Positions 54,452 through 64,000 of a stretch of DNA of 64,000 nt are shown in pieces. Origin of the DNA: Bordetella genomosp. 4 (GTDB lineage Bacteria; Pseudomonadota; Gammaproteobacteria; Burkholderiales; Burkholderiaceae_B); NCBI RefSeq assembly GCF_002261185.1, contig NZ_NEVQ01000017.1, positions 1 through 64,000 on the forward strand, in the 5' to 3' direction. The position numbers were made by a program, and so were the translations under genes. The notes beneath the pieces were generated by a model. The model was given only the letters and a program-made list of their open reading frames with translations. It was not told the DNA's origin and searched no databases. Within the stretch, counting starts at the first letter, position 1. Every line of letters begins with the position of its first letter.

Positions 54452-55096
54452 CTATTCGGAATCTGGCTGTTTGTCCGGCGCAGCCAGATCGAAGGCCTGC
54501 AATTCGCGGCAGGCGGCATCGATGCGCACGACGTTCGGCATCGCAGAAAGATCGCATTCCAAACGGCGCGCGTTGTAAACCTGAGGCACCAGGCACAAAT
54601 CGGCCAAGCCCGGCGTATCACCATGGCAGAACTTGCCTGTCGCGGGCGAGTTGGCCAACAAGGATTCCACCGCGCCCAAGCCCAGGTCCACCCAGTGCCG
54701 ATACCAGGCGTCCTTGGCCGCGTCGTCGATTTTCAATTCGCGCTTCAGATATTTGAGCACGCGCAGATTGTTCAGCGGATGCGTGTCGCACGCGATGGTC
54801 TGGGCGATGGCGCGTACGCGAGCACGGCCTACGGGATCAGCGGGCAATAGCGCGGGATCCGGATGGGTCTCGTCCAGGTATTCGATGATGGCCATCGACT
54901 GGCCCAGTGCCACGTCCCCATCGACCAGCGTAGGCACCAAGGCGGCAGGGTTCAACTCGCGATACGAATCGGAGAGCTGTTCTCCGCCGTTTTTCAACAA
55001 ATGCACACCGAGGTATTCGTAAGACAGACCTTTTAGATTCAGTGCGATCCGCACACGGTACGCTGCCGAACTGCGAAAATAGCTATACAACTGCAT
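54452..55096 (-). CDS. maiA: Maleylacetoacetate isomerase / zeta-class glutathione S-transferase
   Basis: 214 residues, ATG 55096 with GAGGAGA. The N-terminal thioredoxin fold has the zeta motif YSYFRSSAAYRVRIAL (catalytic Ser) and LVPTLVDGD, then GQSMAIIEYLDE. The C-terminal all-helical half contains DLCLVPQVYNARR. It isomerises maleylacetoacetate to the fumaryl form using glutathione in tyrosine/homogentisate catabolism. No fahA or hmgA neighbour is present in the window, so another GST substrate is possible. Confidence 0.88.
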   Translation of the reverse strand: MQLYSYFRSSAAYRVRIALNLKGLSYEYLGVHLLKNGGEQLSDSYRELNPAALVPTLVDGDVALGQSMAIIEYLDETHPDPALLPADPVGRARVRAIAQTIACDTHPLNNLRVLKYLKRELKIDDAAKDAWYRHWVDLGLGAVESLLANSPATGKFCHGDTPGLADLCLVPQVYNARRLECDLSAMPNVVRIDAACRELQAFDLAAPDKQPDSE

Positions 55097-55119
55097 GTTG
55101 TCTCCTCGTACACGCAAAC

Positions 55120-56106
55120 TCAGGTAGCGGATGACGCGTCCGCCGCAGGCGCGGCCTTGCGCGACAAGCCTTTGGGCAGCGGGAACGCAATGTTTTCCTC
55201 CAGGCCGGACATGGTGCGGACCGACAGCGCGCCCAGCTCTTTCAAGCGTTGCACGACTTGTTGCACCAGGATTTCGGGCGCGGACGCCCCCGCCGAGATA
55301 CCGATACGCCGGCGCCCCACCAGCCATGCGGGATCGATGGAGTCAGCACCATCGACGAGATAGGCGTCGATGCCAATACGCTCGGCCACCTCGCGCAAGC
55401 GATTGGAGTTTGAACTATTGGGACTGCCCACCACCAACATCAAGTCGCACTCGGGCGCCAGGATCTTGACGGCGTCCTGGCGATTTTGCGTGGCGTAGCA
55501 AATGTCGCTTTTCTTGGGCTCGACAATATCCGGAAAGCGGGCGCGCAAGGCAGCCGATACCGTCGCGGCATCGTCCACTGACAAGGTGGTCTGCGTCACG
55601 AACGCCAGATTGGACGGATCGGTGACTTGCAGGTTTGCCACGTCTTCGGCGGTTTCTACCAGATACATGCCGCCCTGAGCCTGGCCCAGGGTGCCCTCGA
55701 CCTCGGGGTGGCCCTTGTGGCCGATCATGATGATTTCCCGGCCGGCAGCGCGCATGCGCGAGACTTCGATATGCACCTTGGTCACCAGGGGGCAGGTCGC
55801 ATCGAACACCTGCAGCCCTCGTGCTTCGGCCTCTCGGCGCACGGCCTGGGACACGCCATGCGCAGAAAACACCACGATAGATCCTGTGGGCGCCTCATCA
55901 AGCTCGTCGATGAAGATCGCCCCCTTGTTGCGCAAGTCTTCGACGACGTAGCGGTTGTGCACGATTTCGTGGCGCACATAGATAGGCGCGCCGTGCAATT
56001 CGATGGCGCGTTCGACGATCTCGATGGCCCGATCAACCCCCGCACAGAAGCCACGCGGCTGAGCCAGCACAACTTCGGCGTTGGCATCAGTGACCGGATG
56101 AGTCAT
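55120..56106 (-). CDS. ispH: 4-hydroxy-3-methylbut-2-enyl diphosphate reductase
   Basis: 328 residues. Last step of the MEP pathway, giving IPP and DMAPP. Iron-sulfur cysteines are in [18 protein letters not shown] and [17 protein letters not shown] and the substrate loop [10 protein letters not shown] are conserved. The ATG shares one base with the fkpB stop (TAATG). The order fkpB-ispH matches the slpA-lytB pair of other proteobacteria. The Ala-rich C-terminal tail is not conserved. Confidence 0.96.
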   Translation of the reverse strand: MTHPVTDANAEVVLAQPRGFCAGVDRAIEIVERAIELHGAPIYVRHEIVHNRYVVEDLRNKGAIFIDELDEAPTGSIVVFSAHGVSQAVRREAEARGLQVFDATCPLVTKVHIEVSRMRAAGREIIMIGHKGHPEVEGTLGQAQGGMYLVETAEDVANLQVTDPSNLAFVTQTTLSVDDAATVSAALRARFPDIVEPKKSDICYATQNRQDAVKILAPECDLMLVVGSPNSSNSNRLREVAERIGIDAYLVDGADSIDPAWLVGRRRIGISAGASAPEILVQQVVQRLKELGALSVRTMSGLEENIAFPLPKGLSRKAAPAADASSAT

Positions 56107-56585
56107 TACAGCACTCCTAAAATATCGACATCGACACGCAGCGATGTCCCCGCCAGGGGGTGATTGAAGTCGAACAGCGCGTAGTCGGGTTCCAGCTGCT
56201 TTAGCACGCCAGAATAACGCCCGCCGTTGGGAGCGGTGAATTCGACCAGGTCGCCCGGCTCGAAGGTGGCGTCGGCGCCCGCGTGCTCGGCCAGCATGGT
56301 ACGTGTGACCTTTTGGATCAAATCGGGATTGCGATCACCATAGGCCTCGGCGGGCGTCAGCGTGATGCTGAATTTTTCGCCCTCGGCATGGCCCAGCAAG
56401 GCCGTCTCGAGACCCGGCGCCCACTGGCCGCTGCCCATCTGCAACGTGGCCGGACGCCCATCGAAGGTATCTGCAAATATGGAGCCCTCTGCGGGGCCGG
56501 ATGCCAACACAATGCGATAGTGCAGCGTCAAGTACGAATCAGGGCGAACGACGGGGGTCGTCTGGTCGGCAGTCGTGGCGGTCAA
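56106..56585 (-). CDS. fkpB: FKBP-type peptidyl-prolyl isomerase (SlyD/FkpB type)
   Basis: 159 residues, start TTG 56585 with GGTGA upstream; no ATG fits. FKBP half: [37 protein letters not shown]; insert-in-flap half: [19 protein letters not shown] and the C-terminal [20 protein letters not shown]. It speeds prolyl isomerisation and acts as a chaperone. Translationally coupled to ispH. Confidence 0.92.
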   Translation of the reverse strand: MTATTADQTTPVVRPDSYLTLHYRIVLASGPAEGSIFADTFDGRPATLQMGSGQWAPGLETALLGHAEGEKFSITLTPAEAYGDRNPDLIQKVTRTMLAEHAGADATFEPGDLVEFTAPNGGRYSGVLKQLEPDYALFDFNHPLAGTSLRVDVDILGVL

Positions 56586-56767
56586 AATGGATCACCAAAA
56601 ATAGTAACGGTAAGCCCCGATTTTAGAACGAGTTAGCCTGATCGGGCTGGCACTGTCCCCCACATGGCCCAGGCGTACTTATACGAGTGGGCAAAAACGT
56701 TCACTCGCGCCCCTGGGCGGGGGCTTGTCTGGCATGCTGATCGCTCGACGATTTTTGCCGCCCTGCC

Positions 56768-57445
56768 ATGAGTCTGCCTCACGATCTGCCAGAACACGAA
56801 CGCCCTCGAGAACGCTTGTTACGCCATGGCGCCAGCGTATTGCGTGACGCGGAACTGCTGGCACTCGCGCTGCGCACCGGAACCCGAGGCCACACGGCCA
56901 TCGAAATGGGGAATCGATTGATCCGCCACTATGGCGGGCTGCGGGGCCTGTTTGCCGCCTCGCCGCAGGAACTGATGTCGCTGCCCGGACTCGGCTCGGC
57001 CAAGGCGGGCGCGCTGGCCGCCGTGCTGGAGCTGGCGCAGCGCGTTGCGGGTGAGCAATTAACGCGCAAACACGCGCTGTCGCGGCCGTCAAACGTCAAA
57101 CAATATTTCCAGATGGCGCTGACGCATCGGACCGTAGAACACTGCCTGGCTCTCTACCTGGATAATCAACTCAACCTCATCGCTACCGGAGAGTTGGCGC
57201 GCGGCACACTTAACCAAGCCTCGGTCTACCCGCGCGAAGTCGTGCGCGAGGCACTGCGCCATCACGCCGCCGCGCTCATCCTGGCCCACAATCACCCGTC
57301 GGGATCATCCCAGCCCAGCGAGGCCGATTGCGCATTCAACCAGCGGCTGAAACAGGCGCTTGCCCTGGTCGATATCCGATTGATTGATCACCTGATCGTC
57401 GCCGGCAGCAGCGTCGTTTCCATGGCAGAGCTGGGCCTGTTGTGA
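56768..57445 (+). CDS. radC: RadC-family JAB domain protein
   Basis: 225 residues. N-terminal HhH-like UPF0758 region ([23 protein letters not shown]) and a C-terminal JAB/MPN domain with the metal motif HNHPSG (residues about 176-181) and SEAD. Historically linked to DNA repair; the molecular function is unproven. ATG 56768 has no clear ribosome site. It is divergent from fkpB with a 182 bp gap. Confidence 0.93.
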   Translation: MSLPHDLPEHERPRERLLRHGASVLRDAELLALALRTGTRGHTAIEMGNRLIRHYGGLRGLFAASPQELMSLPGLGSAKAGALAAVLELAQRVAGEQLTRKHALSRPSNVKQYFQMALTHRTVEHCLALYLDNQLNLIATGELARGTLNQASVYPREVVREALRHHAAALILAHNHPSGSSQPSEADCAFNQRLKQALALVDIRLIDHLIVAGSSVVSMAELGLL

Positions 57446-57525
57446 TGGCCCCGCAGATAAATACCGGGCACGGTTGCGGTATGCTCTCTCCTATTATTTG
57501 ACACCTTTTCCATATCCACGCCCTC

Positions 57526-58155
57526 ATGAAGCGCCTTTGGGATATTTCGCCGCCGGTCTCGGCCAGTTCACCGGTTTTCCCCGGTGATACGCCGTATCGC
57601 CAGCAATGGAAATGGACGCTGACGCCTGACTGCCCGGTCAATGTCAGCGAAATTACCTTGTCGCCGCACATAGGCGCCCATGCCGACGCGCCACTGCATT
57701 ACGGCAATGATGCGCCGGCCATCGGCAAAGTGCCTCTCGAGCCGTTTTTGGGCCCCTGTCGCGTGATTCACGCATTTGACTGCGGGCCGCTCATTCTGCC
57801 CGAGCACCTGACGCACGCCATCGACGATCTGCCGCCACGGGTATTGGTGCGCACGGCGCGCCATGCCTCGCTCGAATGGTGGACGGACGATTTCACGGCC
57901 TATGCGCCGCATACGATTGAATGGCTGGCAGAGCGCGGCGTCATGCTGATCGGGCTGGACACGCCCAGTATCGACCCCGCCTCCAGCAAGACCCTGGACA
58001 GCCACCACGTCATCCTGCGGCGCGACATCCGCGTGCTGGAAAACCTGCTGCTCGATGAAGTGGAGCCCGGCGATTATGAATTGATCGCCCTGCCGTTGGC
58101 ATTGATCCAGGCCGATGCCAGCCCGGTGCGTGCAGTGCTGCGCGAACTGGACTGA
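57526..58155 (+). CDS. kynB: Kynurenine formamidase (arylformamidase)
   Basis: 209 residues of the cyclase/KynB family: [20 protein letters not shown], then the zinc motif [12 protein letters not shown] (His, His, Asp), GPCRVIHAF and [17 protein letters not shown]. It hydrolyses N-formylkynurenine to kynurenine in tryptophan breakdown. It is followed 55 bp later by kynA; kynU is not in the window. Confidence 0.94.
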   Translation: MKRLWDISPPVSASSPVFPGDTPYRQQWKWTLTPDCPVNVSEITLSPHIGAHADAPLHYGNDAPAIGKVPLEPFLGPCRVIHAFDCGPLILPEHLTHAIDDLPPRVLVRTARHASLEWWTDDFTAYAPHTIEWLAERGVMLIGLDTPSIDPASSKTLDSHHVILRRDIRVLENLLLDEVEPGDYELIALPLALIQADASPVRAVLRELD

Positions 58156-58210
58156 TTTCCCGTTCCAGCCGGTGCCCTATTCAGCAACGGCTTCCTTTCA
58201 GGTCAGGCAC

Positions 58211-59059
58211 ATGAATCCGTCTGAAACCCCCGAGAACATTGTTCGCGACGAACACGCACAGCTCGATTTCTCCAAGGACATGACCTATGGCGAATATCTC
58301 CATTTAGACGCACTGCTGGGCGCTCAGCATCCGCTATCACCCGAACACAATGAAATGCTGTTCATCGTGCAACACCAGACCAGCGAGCTCTGGATGAAGC
58401 TGATGCTGCACGAACTGCGAGCCGCCATCACGCATGTAGCCCAGGATCATTTGCCCCCGGCCTTCAAGATGCTCGCCCGCGTCAGCAAAATCATGGAGCA
58501 ACTGGTACATGCCTGGGACGTGCTGGCGACGATGACGCCGCCGGAATACTCCGCACTGCGCCCCTATCTGGCCCGCTCCAGTGGTTTTCAAAGCTATCAA
58601 TATAGGCAAATCGAGTTTCTACTTGGCAACAAGAACGGCGCCATGCTCAAACCGCATGCCCACCGCACGGATCTGCTCGAGCAGGTGCAGGCCGCCTATC
58701 AAGCCCCATCGCTCTATGACGAGTCGCTGCGCCTGCTGGCCCGCAATGGGCTGGCCATTGCGCAAAGCCACCTGGAGCGCGACTGGACGCAACCCTATCA
58801 GGCGGACCCCAGTGTTGAGGCGGCCTGGCTGACGGTGTATCGTCACCCCGACCAATACTGGGATCTATATCAATTAGGGGAAAAGCTGACCGACCTGGAG
58901 GATGCCTTTCGTCTGTGGCGTTTTCGACACGTGACCACGGTCGAACGGGTGATCGGGTTCAAACGAGGGACCGGCGGCACCTCGGGCGTAGGCTATTTGC
59001 GCAAAATGCTGGACGTCGTGCTATTTCCTGAAATCTGGGCATTGCGCACGAACCTCTAG
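58211..59059 (+). CDS. kynA: Tryptophan 2,3-dioxygenase
   Basis: 282 residues from ATG 58211 (the frame is open to 58115 inside kynB). Heme enzyme that opens the tryptophan indole ring. Motifs: [51 protein letters not shown], and the heme-ligand His region [15 protein letters not shown] with [11 protein letters not shown] (substrate loop). Operon kynBA. Confidence 0.96.
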   Translation: MNPSETPENIVRDEHAQLDFSKDMTYGEYLHLDALLGAQHPLSPEHNEMLFIVQHQTSELWMKLMLHELRAAITHVAQDHLPPAFKMLARVSKIMEQLVHAWDVLATMTPPEYSALRPYLARSSGFQSYQYRQIEFLLGNKNGAMLKPHAHRTDLLEQVQAAYQAPSLYDESLRLLARNGLAIAQSHLERDWTQPYQADPSVEAAWLTVYRHPDQYWDLYQLGEKLTDLEDAFRLWRFRHVTTVERVIGFKRGTGGTSGVGYLRKMLDVVLFPEIWALRTNL

Positions 59060-59207
59060 GACGTGTTAGAATACGAAGTTGCTTTTTGGATACGTGGCCT
59101 GCGAATGGGTTGGCTGCACCAGGGATTTACTGCCCTGAGTGCTCATACCCCCGCGAGGCTGGCGACCCGCTAACCCCCCGGCAAGACCGGAAGAACCGGA
59201 ATCAATC

Positions 59208-59474
59208 ATGAAAGAAGGCATTCACCCCGAATACCGTGACGTGGTGTTCGTTGACCTGCAAACGGGCAACAAATTCATCACGCGCTCGACGCTCAACAGC
59301 CGCGAAACCATCGAACTCGACGGCAAGACCTACCCGCTCTTCAAGTGCGACGTGACGTCTGAGTCCCACCCCTTCTACACGGGTGCGCAAACCCGTATCG
59401 TCGAAACCGGCCGCGTTGAAAAATTCCGCGCCCGTTTCGCCCGTACGGCTGGCACGGTCAAATCCGCGTCGTAA
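59208..59474 (+). CDS. rpmE2: 50S ribosomal protein bL31, type B
   Basis: 88 residues, start ATG 59208 ([17 protein letters not shown]). Type B features: internal [15 protein letters not shown] and a single Cys, lacking the CxxC zinc pairs of the type A protein. Zinc-free bL31 is often used under zinc limitation; I saw no Zur box. A leader of over 100 nt lies upstream, with TAGAAT at 59067-59072 as a possible -10. A strong terminator follows. Confidence 0.95.
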   Translation: MKEGIHPEYRDVVFVDLQTGNKFITRSTLNSRETIELDGKTYPLFKCDVTSESHPFYTGAQTRIVETGRVEKFRARFARTAGTVKSAS

Positions 59475-59496
59475 ACTGGCGTCTCCCAAGATGCTC

Positions 59497-59526
59497 AAAA
59501 AAGCAGCCTTCGGGCTGCTTTTTTTT
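59497..59526 (+). terminator. Terminator of rpmE2
   Basis: AAAAAAGCAGCC-TTCG-GGCTGC followed by eight T; a stable UUCG tetraloop hairpin 22 bp after the stop. Confidence 0.93.
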
Positions 59527-59592
59527 CCATATTGATCCGATCCATCCCCGTTTCAGGGCCACAGGCCCGGACTGCTCAGTTACATTAGCTCC

Positions 59593-61323
59593 GTGTCTCC
59601 GATAACGCGTTCGACTCCTGCCCGACTCACTGCCTCGGCCACCGCCAAATTACCTCGGTTAGTGCTGTTGGGACTCTCGCTGGCTTATATTCTGGCCGGC
59701 TTGTTCATGCGCGACCCCTGGAAAACGGACGATGCGGTTGGCTTGGCCACCATGATCACGGCCCTGCGCGAGGGCGGCACGACCTGGCTCTGGCCGCAAG
59801 TCGGCCAACTGGCTTACGCAGAAGAAGGCCCACTCATCACTTGGGCCGGCGCGATATGCATGCAGTTGTTCGGCCCTTGGCTGGGCGACATCACCGCCGG
59901 CAGACTGCCCAATTTGCTATGGTTTGCCATCACGACAGGCAGCGTCTGGTACGGGACCTATCTGGTTGGACGCCGCGCAGAGGCGCAGCCTTTGGCGCTG
60001 CCTTTTGGCGGCGAGCCCTCGTCTCGCGACTACGGCCGCATGCTCGCCGACGCGGCATTGCTGCTGTTGCTGGCAACCGTCGGAATTCTGCAACGCACGC
60101 ACGAGACCTCGGTGGTCCCTGCGATCATGGCATGGCAGGCACTGGCCTTTTACGGCTTGGCCCGGACGCTGGATCGCCCTACTTCGGGGGCCATCACGCT
60201 GGGCGTAGCTCTGGCGGCGGCGTTTCTGACCCGGGGCTGGGTCGGCGCGCTACCGATTATGTTGGCCGCGCTGGTGGCCTTTCATCCTCGCGGCGCTCTC
60301 TGGGCGCGACGCCGATGGCTGCCGTTAGCCATCGGTGTCACCGCAGTCCTGATGCTGGCTTGGTGGATCCCTGCGTCACAGGGCAGTGAATATTGGATCA
60401 GCAACTGGAAAACCTGGAATCTGTCTTCCTTTAGCTGGCCCAGTCTGTCGGATTTCGGCCGGACCGTGCGCGATCTGCCTTGGTATCTATGGCCGACGTG
60501 GCCGCTGGCACTGCTGGCGGTATGGCGCTGGCGCGAATGGCTTTATGCGCCACACATCTGGTTCGCACTGGGGCTCGCGGCATTTGCTGCGCTGGAACTG
60601 GTATTCCTAGAGGAACCCACTGACGCAGAATTCATCATGCTGGCCGTGCCCTGCGCGGTGCTGGGCGCGTTCTCGCTGCCCACCTTGCGCCGCGGCGTGG
60701 TCAATACCCTCGATTGGTTTGCAGTGATGTGTTTTTCGCTCACCCTCGCCACGGCCTGGCTGGGATGGGTGGCATTGCATTTCGGTTGGCCTGCCCAGAT
60801 TTCCCGCAATATCGCACGGCAAACCACCGGATACGAGCCGTCGATTTCATGGGTGGCGTTCGCCATCGCTCTGGTGATCACACTGGCCTGGGCCGCCTTG
60901 GTCGTATGGCGCCTGCGTTCGCATCCATCTGCCCTGTGGCGCGGTACCGTTCTGTCGGCCAGCGGGCTGACGGCGACCTGGATCCTGCTGGTGCTGTTGT
61001 GGCAACCGGCGGTGGACTATGCGCGCAGCTACCGCGACATGTCAGCTGAATTGAATGCCGCCTTGGCGCAGCATCGCAAACCGGGTGAATGCGTACGCGG
61101 ACTCAGCGTGGGTAGCGGCCAGCGAGCGTCGCTGCTGATCTTCGACAATCTGACGCTGAGCTATGACTCGAAATGTCCGCTCGTTCTGCAACAAACAACG
61201 CGTGAACGCCTGCGTGACGGCAATGCCGCCTATAGCGACGGCGCGACGGAGCTCTGGCGCGGCGGCCGCCGCGCAGATCGCCACGAGGTTTTCCGCCTGC
61301 TGCGCGTGAATCATTCGCAATGA
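59593..61323 (+). CDS. GT39/ArnT-like membrane glycosyltransferase
   Basis: 576 residues with about 11-12 membrane helices. Early DPWKTDDAVGLATM and YAEEGPLITWAG resemble the acidic DE-type loop that binds the lipid-linked sugar in PMT/ArnT-fold enzymes; the C-terminal 100 residues are a soluble domain with KPGECVRGLSVG. These enzymes move a sugar from polyprenyl phosphate to an acceptor on the periplasmic side. Start GTG 59593, with a poor ribosome site. The stop overlaps the MATE start by 4 bp. Acceptor unknown; lipid A or a protein are both possible. Confidence 0.82.
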   Translation: MSPITRSTPARLTASATAKLPRLVLLGLSLAYILAGLFMRDPWKTDDAVGLATMITALREGGTTWLWPQVGQLAYAEEGPLITWAGAICMQLFGPWLGDITAGRLPNLLWFAITTGSVWYGTYLVGRRAEAQPLALPFGGEPSSRDYGRMLADAALLLLLATVGILQRTHETSVVPAIMAWQALAFYGLARTLDRPTSGAITLGVALAAAFLTRGWVGALPIMLAALVAFHPRGALWARRRWLPLAIGVTAVLMLAWWIPASQGSEYWISNWKTWNLSSFSWPSLSDFGRTVRDLPWYLWPTWPLALLAVWRWREWLYAPHIWFALGLAAFAALELVFLEEPTDAEFIMLAVPCAVLGAFSLPTLRRGVVNTLDWFAVMCFSLTLATAWLGWVALHFGWPAQISRNIARQTTGYEPSISWVAFAIALVITLAWAALVVWRLRSHPSALWRGTVLSASGLTATWILLVLLWQPAVDYARSYRDMSAELNAALAQHRKPGECVRGLSVGSGQRASLLIFDNLTLSYDSKCPLVLQQTTRERLRDGNAAYSDGATELWRGGRRADRHEVFRLLRVNHSQ

Positions 61324-62741
61324 CTGCCGTTGTCCCGATCACCGGAGGGTTTGGCGCCTCCATGCTGCGCATTGTCCGACAGGCCTGGCCGGTCCTGATC
61401 AGCCAATGGGCGGGGATTGCGTTTGGCGTGCTGGACACGGCCATGACGGGACACGCCAGCGCGGCAGACCTGGCGGCGATGTCGCTGTCGATCTCGGTCT
61501 ACATCACGGTGTTCGTGGGATTGATGGGCGTGGTGCATGCGCTGATTCCGATCCAGGCCCAGCACTTTGGAGCAGGACGCTATCACGAGGTCGGGCGCAG
61601 CTGGGGCCAAGGCGTCTGGCTGGCGTTGGGGCTGGCCTTTGTTGGCGCCGTGCTGATGATGTTTCCGGATGTCTGGCTTTCCCTATCGGGGAATGTCGCG
61701 CCCGAGGTGCGCGAACGCGTGGCCGGGTATTTGCGCGCTTTGGCGCTTGCGCTACCCGCTGCACTGGTGTTTCGTACGATTTATGCCTTGGGGACTGCGG
61801 TATCGCGCCCCAAGATCGTCATGGTGATCAATCTGTCTGCCGTTGGGGTCAAGGCGCTGCTGAACTGGATCCTGATCTACGGCAACCTGGGACTGCCCGC
61901 GATGGGTGCGACGGGCGCCGGCATGGCGACGGCGCTCACCTCCTGGTTGAGCCTGGGTGTCGGCTTGTGGGTGATCACCCACGACCGCTACTTTGCCCGC
62001 TTTGCACTGACATTGGGACGCCCCGCCTGGCCCGCGCAGAAAGAACTTTTGCGCCTGGGACTGCCGATGGGCGGATCGTATCTCGTCGAGGTGTCGGCCT
62101 TTACGTTCATGGCGCTGCTTGTTGCGCGCGAAGGGACGTACGTCAGCGGCGGCCACCAGATCATGTCAAACCTGGCCGCCCTATGCTACATGATGCCCAT
62201 GGCGCTGGGGGTTGCGACGGCTGCGCTGACCGCGCAATCGATTGGGGCCGGGGACCTGAGTCAGGCGCAGCGCAACAGTCTCGCCGGTATGGCGCTGGGA
62301 TTGCTGGGTGCACTGCTGACCGCCACGGTGCTGTTGGTGGGACGGCCATTGATTTTGGCGGCGTATACGGATGACCCGCAGGTGGCGGCTGTCGCCAGCA
62401 CACTATTGACGATCATTCCGCTATTCCATCTATGCGACTCGATGCAATGCATCAACTCGTATGTGTTGCGCGCCTACAAAGTCGCGGTCGTGCCGCTCTT
62501 GTTGCAGGTCGTCGCGCTGGCGGGCGTGGGGCTGCTAGGAGGATGGTGGCTGGGATTTGGGCCGGGACGCGGTGGCCTGGACTGGTTGCGCACCCTGATA
62601 CTGCCCGGTTCGCCGACGGGCGCCGGCACCATGTGGCTGATGGCCATGATGGGCTTGGCGCTGTCGGCAGCCTTGTTGCACGCGTGGTATTGGAAAGTCG
62701 CGCGCAGTTTTCGGGTGATTCCCGAGCCGGGAGCGGCCTGA
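61320..62741 (+). CDS. MATE-family efflux transporter (NorM/DinF-like)
   Basis: 473 residues in two six-helix halves. Start repeat SMLRIVRQAWPVLISQWAGIAFGVLDTAMTGH and VYITVFVGLMGV; second half PMGGSYLVEVSAFTFMALL and QSIGAGDLSQAQRNSL. MATE proteins expel cationic drugs or flip lipids in exchange for Na or H. The 4 bp ATGA overlap with the GT39 gene suggests co-translation and perhaps a shared role in export of a glycolipid (inference). Confidence 0.9.
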   Translation: MTAVVPITGGFGASMLRIVRQAWPVLISQWAGIAFGVLDTAMTGHASAADLAAMSLSISVYITVFVGLMGVVHALIPIQAQHFGAGRYHEVGRSWGQGVWLALGLAFVGAVLMMFPDVWLSLSGNVAPEVRERVAGYLRALALALPAALVFRTIYALGTAVSRPKIVMVINLSAVGVKALLNWILIYGNLGLPAMGATGAGMATALTSWLSLGVGLWVITHDRYFARFALTLGRPAWPAQKELLRLGLPMGGSYLVEVSAFTFMALLVAREGTYVSGGHQIMSNLAALCYMMPMALGVATAALTAQSIGAGDLSQAQRNSLAGMALGLLGALLTATVLLVGRPLILAAYTDDPQVAAVASTLLTIIPLFHLCDSMQCINSYVLRAYKVAVVPLLLQVVALAGVGLLGGWWLGFGPGRGGLDWLRTLILPGSPTGAGTMWLMAMMGLALSAALLHAWYWKVARSFRVIPEPGAA

Positions 62742-62785
62742 TTCCTTCGAGGAAACTAGCCGGAGCCAGCGGGCGAATCCGTGGT

Positions 62786-63166
62786 CTACATGCTGTTGCT
62801 GTGGGTCGTCGATTTACCGCCGGAGGCTTGGTGTGCGCTGGCATGTGCCTTCGTCGACGACGGCACCGTCTTCGCGGCGCCTGTCTTTGATGCCTCGGTC
62901 TTGGTTGCCGTTTCCTTGGCGGCCACGGAGTGCGATGACTTGTTATGAGCGGCGTGTGAACCGGTCTTTGCCGTGTGCGACGCGGATGCCTTTGCAGCAG
63001 GCTGCGCCGAGGATACGTGTTCAGCCGTTCCTCTGTCTCGCGTCAGTGTGCGAGCATCACTCTGCGTCTTGACGTCTTTCTGGCCGGCGAAAGCCGGGCC
63101 GGCCACCAGTCCCAGGCACAGTGCCGACTGGAACAGAAAAGTGGCGATACGAGTGGGCGTTGTCAT
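62786..63166 (-). CDS. Small exported Ala/Ser/Thr/Lys/His-rich protein
   Basis: 126 residues, ATG 63166 with AGGAG. Signal peptide about 1-27 (FLFQSALCLGLVAGPAFA-GQK). The mature part is low complexity (SASHTAKTGSHAAHNKSSHS, KETATKTEASKTGAAK), predicted disordered and basic. No domain is recognised. The frame is uninterrupted and the signal is convincing, so a real secreted or periplasmic protein is likely. Confidence 0.75.
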   Translation of the reverse strand: MTTPTRIATFLFQSALCLGLVAGPAFAGQKDVKTQSDARTLTRDRGTAEHVSSAQPAAKASASHTAKTGSHAAHNKSSHSVAAKETATKTEASKTGAAKTVPSSTKAHASAHQASGGKSTTHSNSM

Positions 63167-63305
63167 AAAGGTACTCCTAAGCAAAACCGAGCCAATAGCT
63201 CGTGTACGTTGGAGGAACCCGGGGCGGAATTAGTTCGCCGTCTTTCGCAAATTTTGCGCCCGCTCACGAATGGTCATAACTGCGGAAATAATGCGTGACA
63301 CGGCG

Positions 63306-64000
63306 TCATGCCTCAAAAATCAACAGCGCCACCGTCGCGAACAACATGGCGGCAAAGCACGCACGCAGTTTGCGCTCGGGCAATCGATAAGCGATGCGCA
63401 CGCCGACCGGCACGAACAACAAGCTGCCTGCCGCCAAGGGCAAACCAATCCACCAGTTTGCTTGCCCTGCCCAGCTGTACGTCACCAGCGCAATCGTGGA
63501 ACCGGGGATAATCATCGTCAGCGCCAAGGCCTGCGCGGAGGTCTGCGGCAAACGGAAGACGGCGGTCAGGATAGGTACGGCCAACACGGCGCCCCCTACC
63601 CCGAAAAAACCTCCCAAGGTTCCGCACACAACCCCTAGAGCGGCGGAACGTCCTGGCGTCAGTTCCGGCGCAGAGCGCCCTGGCACCTCGTTTTTCACTA
63701 CCGCCGCGCGCGGCGGCTTCACGATTCGGTACACGTAGAACGCGGCGACAAAGAATAAGAAGACTGCGAAACTGATCCGCAGCGTACTAGATGAGATTCC
63801 CAAGGCGAGTTGTGCACCGACCCAGGTGAACAGCACCGCACCTATGGCCCCCGCCCCGGCGACTCGGCGATCGATACGCGCCTTCTGGTTGTATTTGCGC
63901 ACGGCCATGACGATCGTGGGCAACACCATGATCAAGGCCGTCCCCTGAGCCAATTGCTGAGACATGTCCATCAGCAAGACCAGCGCCGGGATAGCGATGA
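63306..64000 (-). CDS. Sulfite exporter TauE/SafE family permease (5' end cut by window edge)
   Basis: At least 231 residues seen; the N-terminus lies beyond 64000. The frame stays open to the edge and reads IPALVLLMDMSQQLAQGTAL, the expected end of the first family repeat. Second repeat: GTLGGFFGVGGAVLAVPIL. About seven membrane helices are visible. Members carry sulfite, taurine-derived or other organosulfur anions. The stop TCA on the plus strand is at 63306. Confidence 0.88.
   Translation of the reverse strand, partial: IAIPALVLLMDMSQQLAQGTALIMVLPTIVMAVRKYNQKARIDRRVAGAGAIGAVLFTWVGAQLALGISSSTLRISFAVFLFFVAAFYVYRIVKPPRAAVVKNEVPGRSAPELTPGRSAALGVVCGTLGGFFGVGGAVLAVPILTAVFRLPQTSAQALALTMIIPGSTIALVTYSWAGQANWWIGLPLAAGSLLFVPVGVRIAYRLPERKLRACFAAMLFATVALLIFEA

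Overview
The window looks like chromosomal DNA of a betaproteobacterium of the order Burkholderiales, family Alcaligenaceae, most likely Bordetella/Achromobacter-like. Reasons: a Bug-family (tripartite tricarboxylate) receptor, an LPS-core glycosyltransferase cluster placed directly after dnaE, an lpxO homologue, the order rimP-nusA-infB-rbfA-truB-typA, and moderately GC-rich coding bias on both strands. Species cannot be fixed from the sequence alone. Nearly all of it is housekeeping DNA; no prophage, insertion sequence or CRISPR array was seen.

Layout. 1-545 is the leader of an rRNA operon that runs out of the left edge (minus strand), divergent from rng. 2361-8769 holds a Hint-domain protein, a TerC protein, msbA and a heptosyltransferase-elyC-ykgJ run. 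8873-16312 (minus) is dnaE followed by four LPS-core-type genes; lpxO diverges from dnaE. 17451-25485 holds sdaA, a Na/phosphate transporter, a TetR/MFS efflux pair, a dienelactone hydrolase and a ZIP transporter. 25637-29033 is polA and a LOG-family gene with overlapping divergent starts. 29414-41978 (minus) is the translation and transcription-elongation operon with rluB and scpB upstream. 42056-50107 carries three single tRNA genes (fMet, Asn, Thr), a CobW GTPase, cpdB, an unrecognised beta-solenoid/GNAT-like pair, rnk and a YceI protein. 50124-59526 has a GntR-dehydrogenase-Bug-monooxygenase cluster, maiA, fkpB-ispH, radC, kynBA and rpmE2. 59593-64000 has a GT39-like/MATE pair, a small exported low-complexity protein and a TauE permease cut by the right edge.

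The most unusual signal is a family of three 131-134 bp structured elements (24133-24265, 24360-24490, 29141-29274). Each has a conserved core of 65-68 nt that folds into the same three-way junction, with compensatory base changes between copies. The core is closed by a 33-34 bp outer stem whose outer sequence differs completely in each copy yet stays fully paired. All wobble pairs are G-U on the same core-defined strand, which suggests a structured RNA. Other points of interest are a common promoter module shared by the rRNA and tRNA genes, an intrinsic terminator immediately before the rimP start codon, an orphan Hint protein, and large low-complexity tails of opposite charge on the neighbouring RluB and ScpB.

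Functionally, the envelope genes (msbA, heptosyltransferase, core glycosyltransferases, deacetylase, lpxO) form an LPS-building neighbourhood. The rimP-typA operon couples ribosome maturation with transcription elongation. The kyn genes and the GntR/Bug cluster are catabolic.
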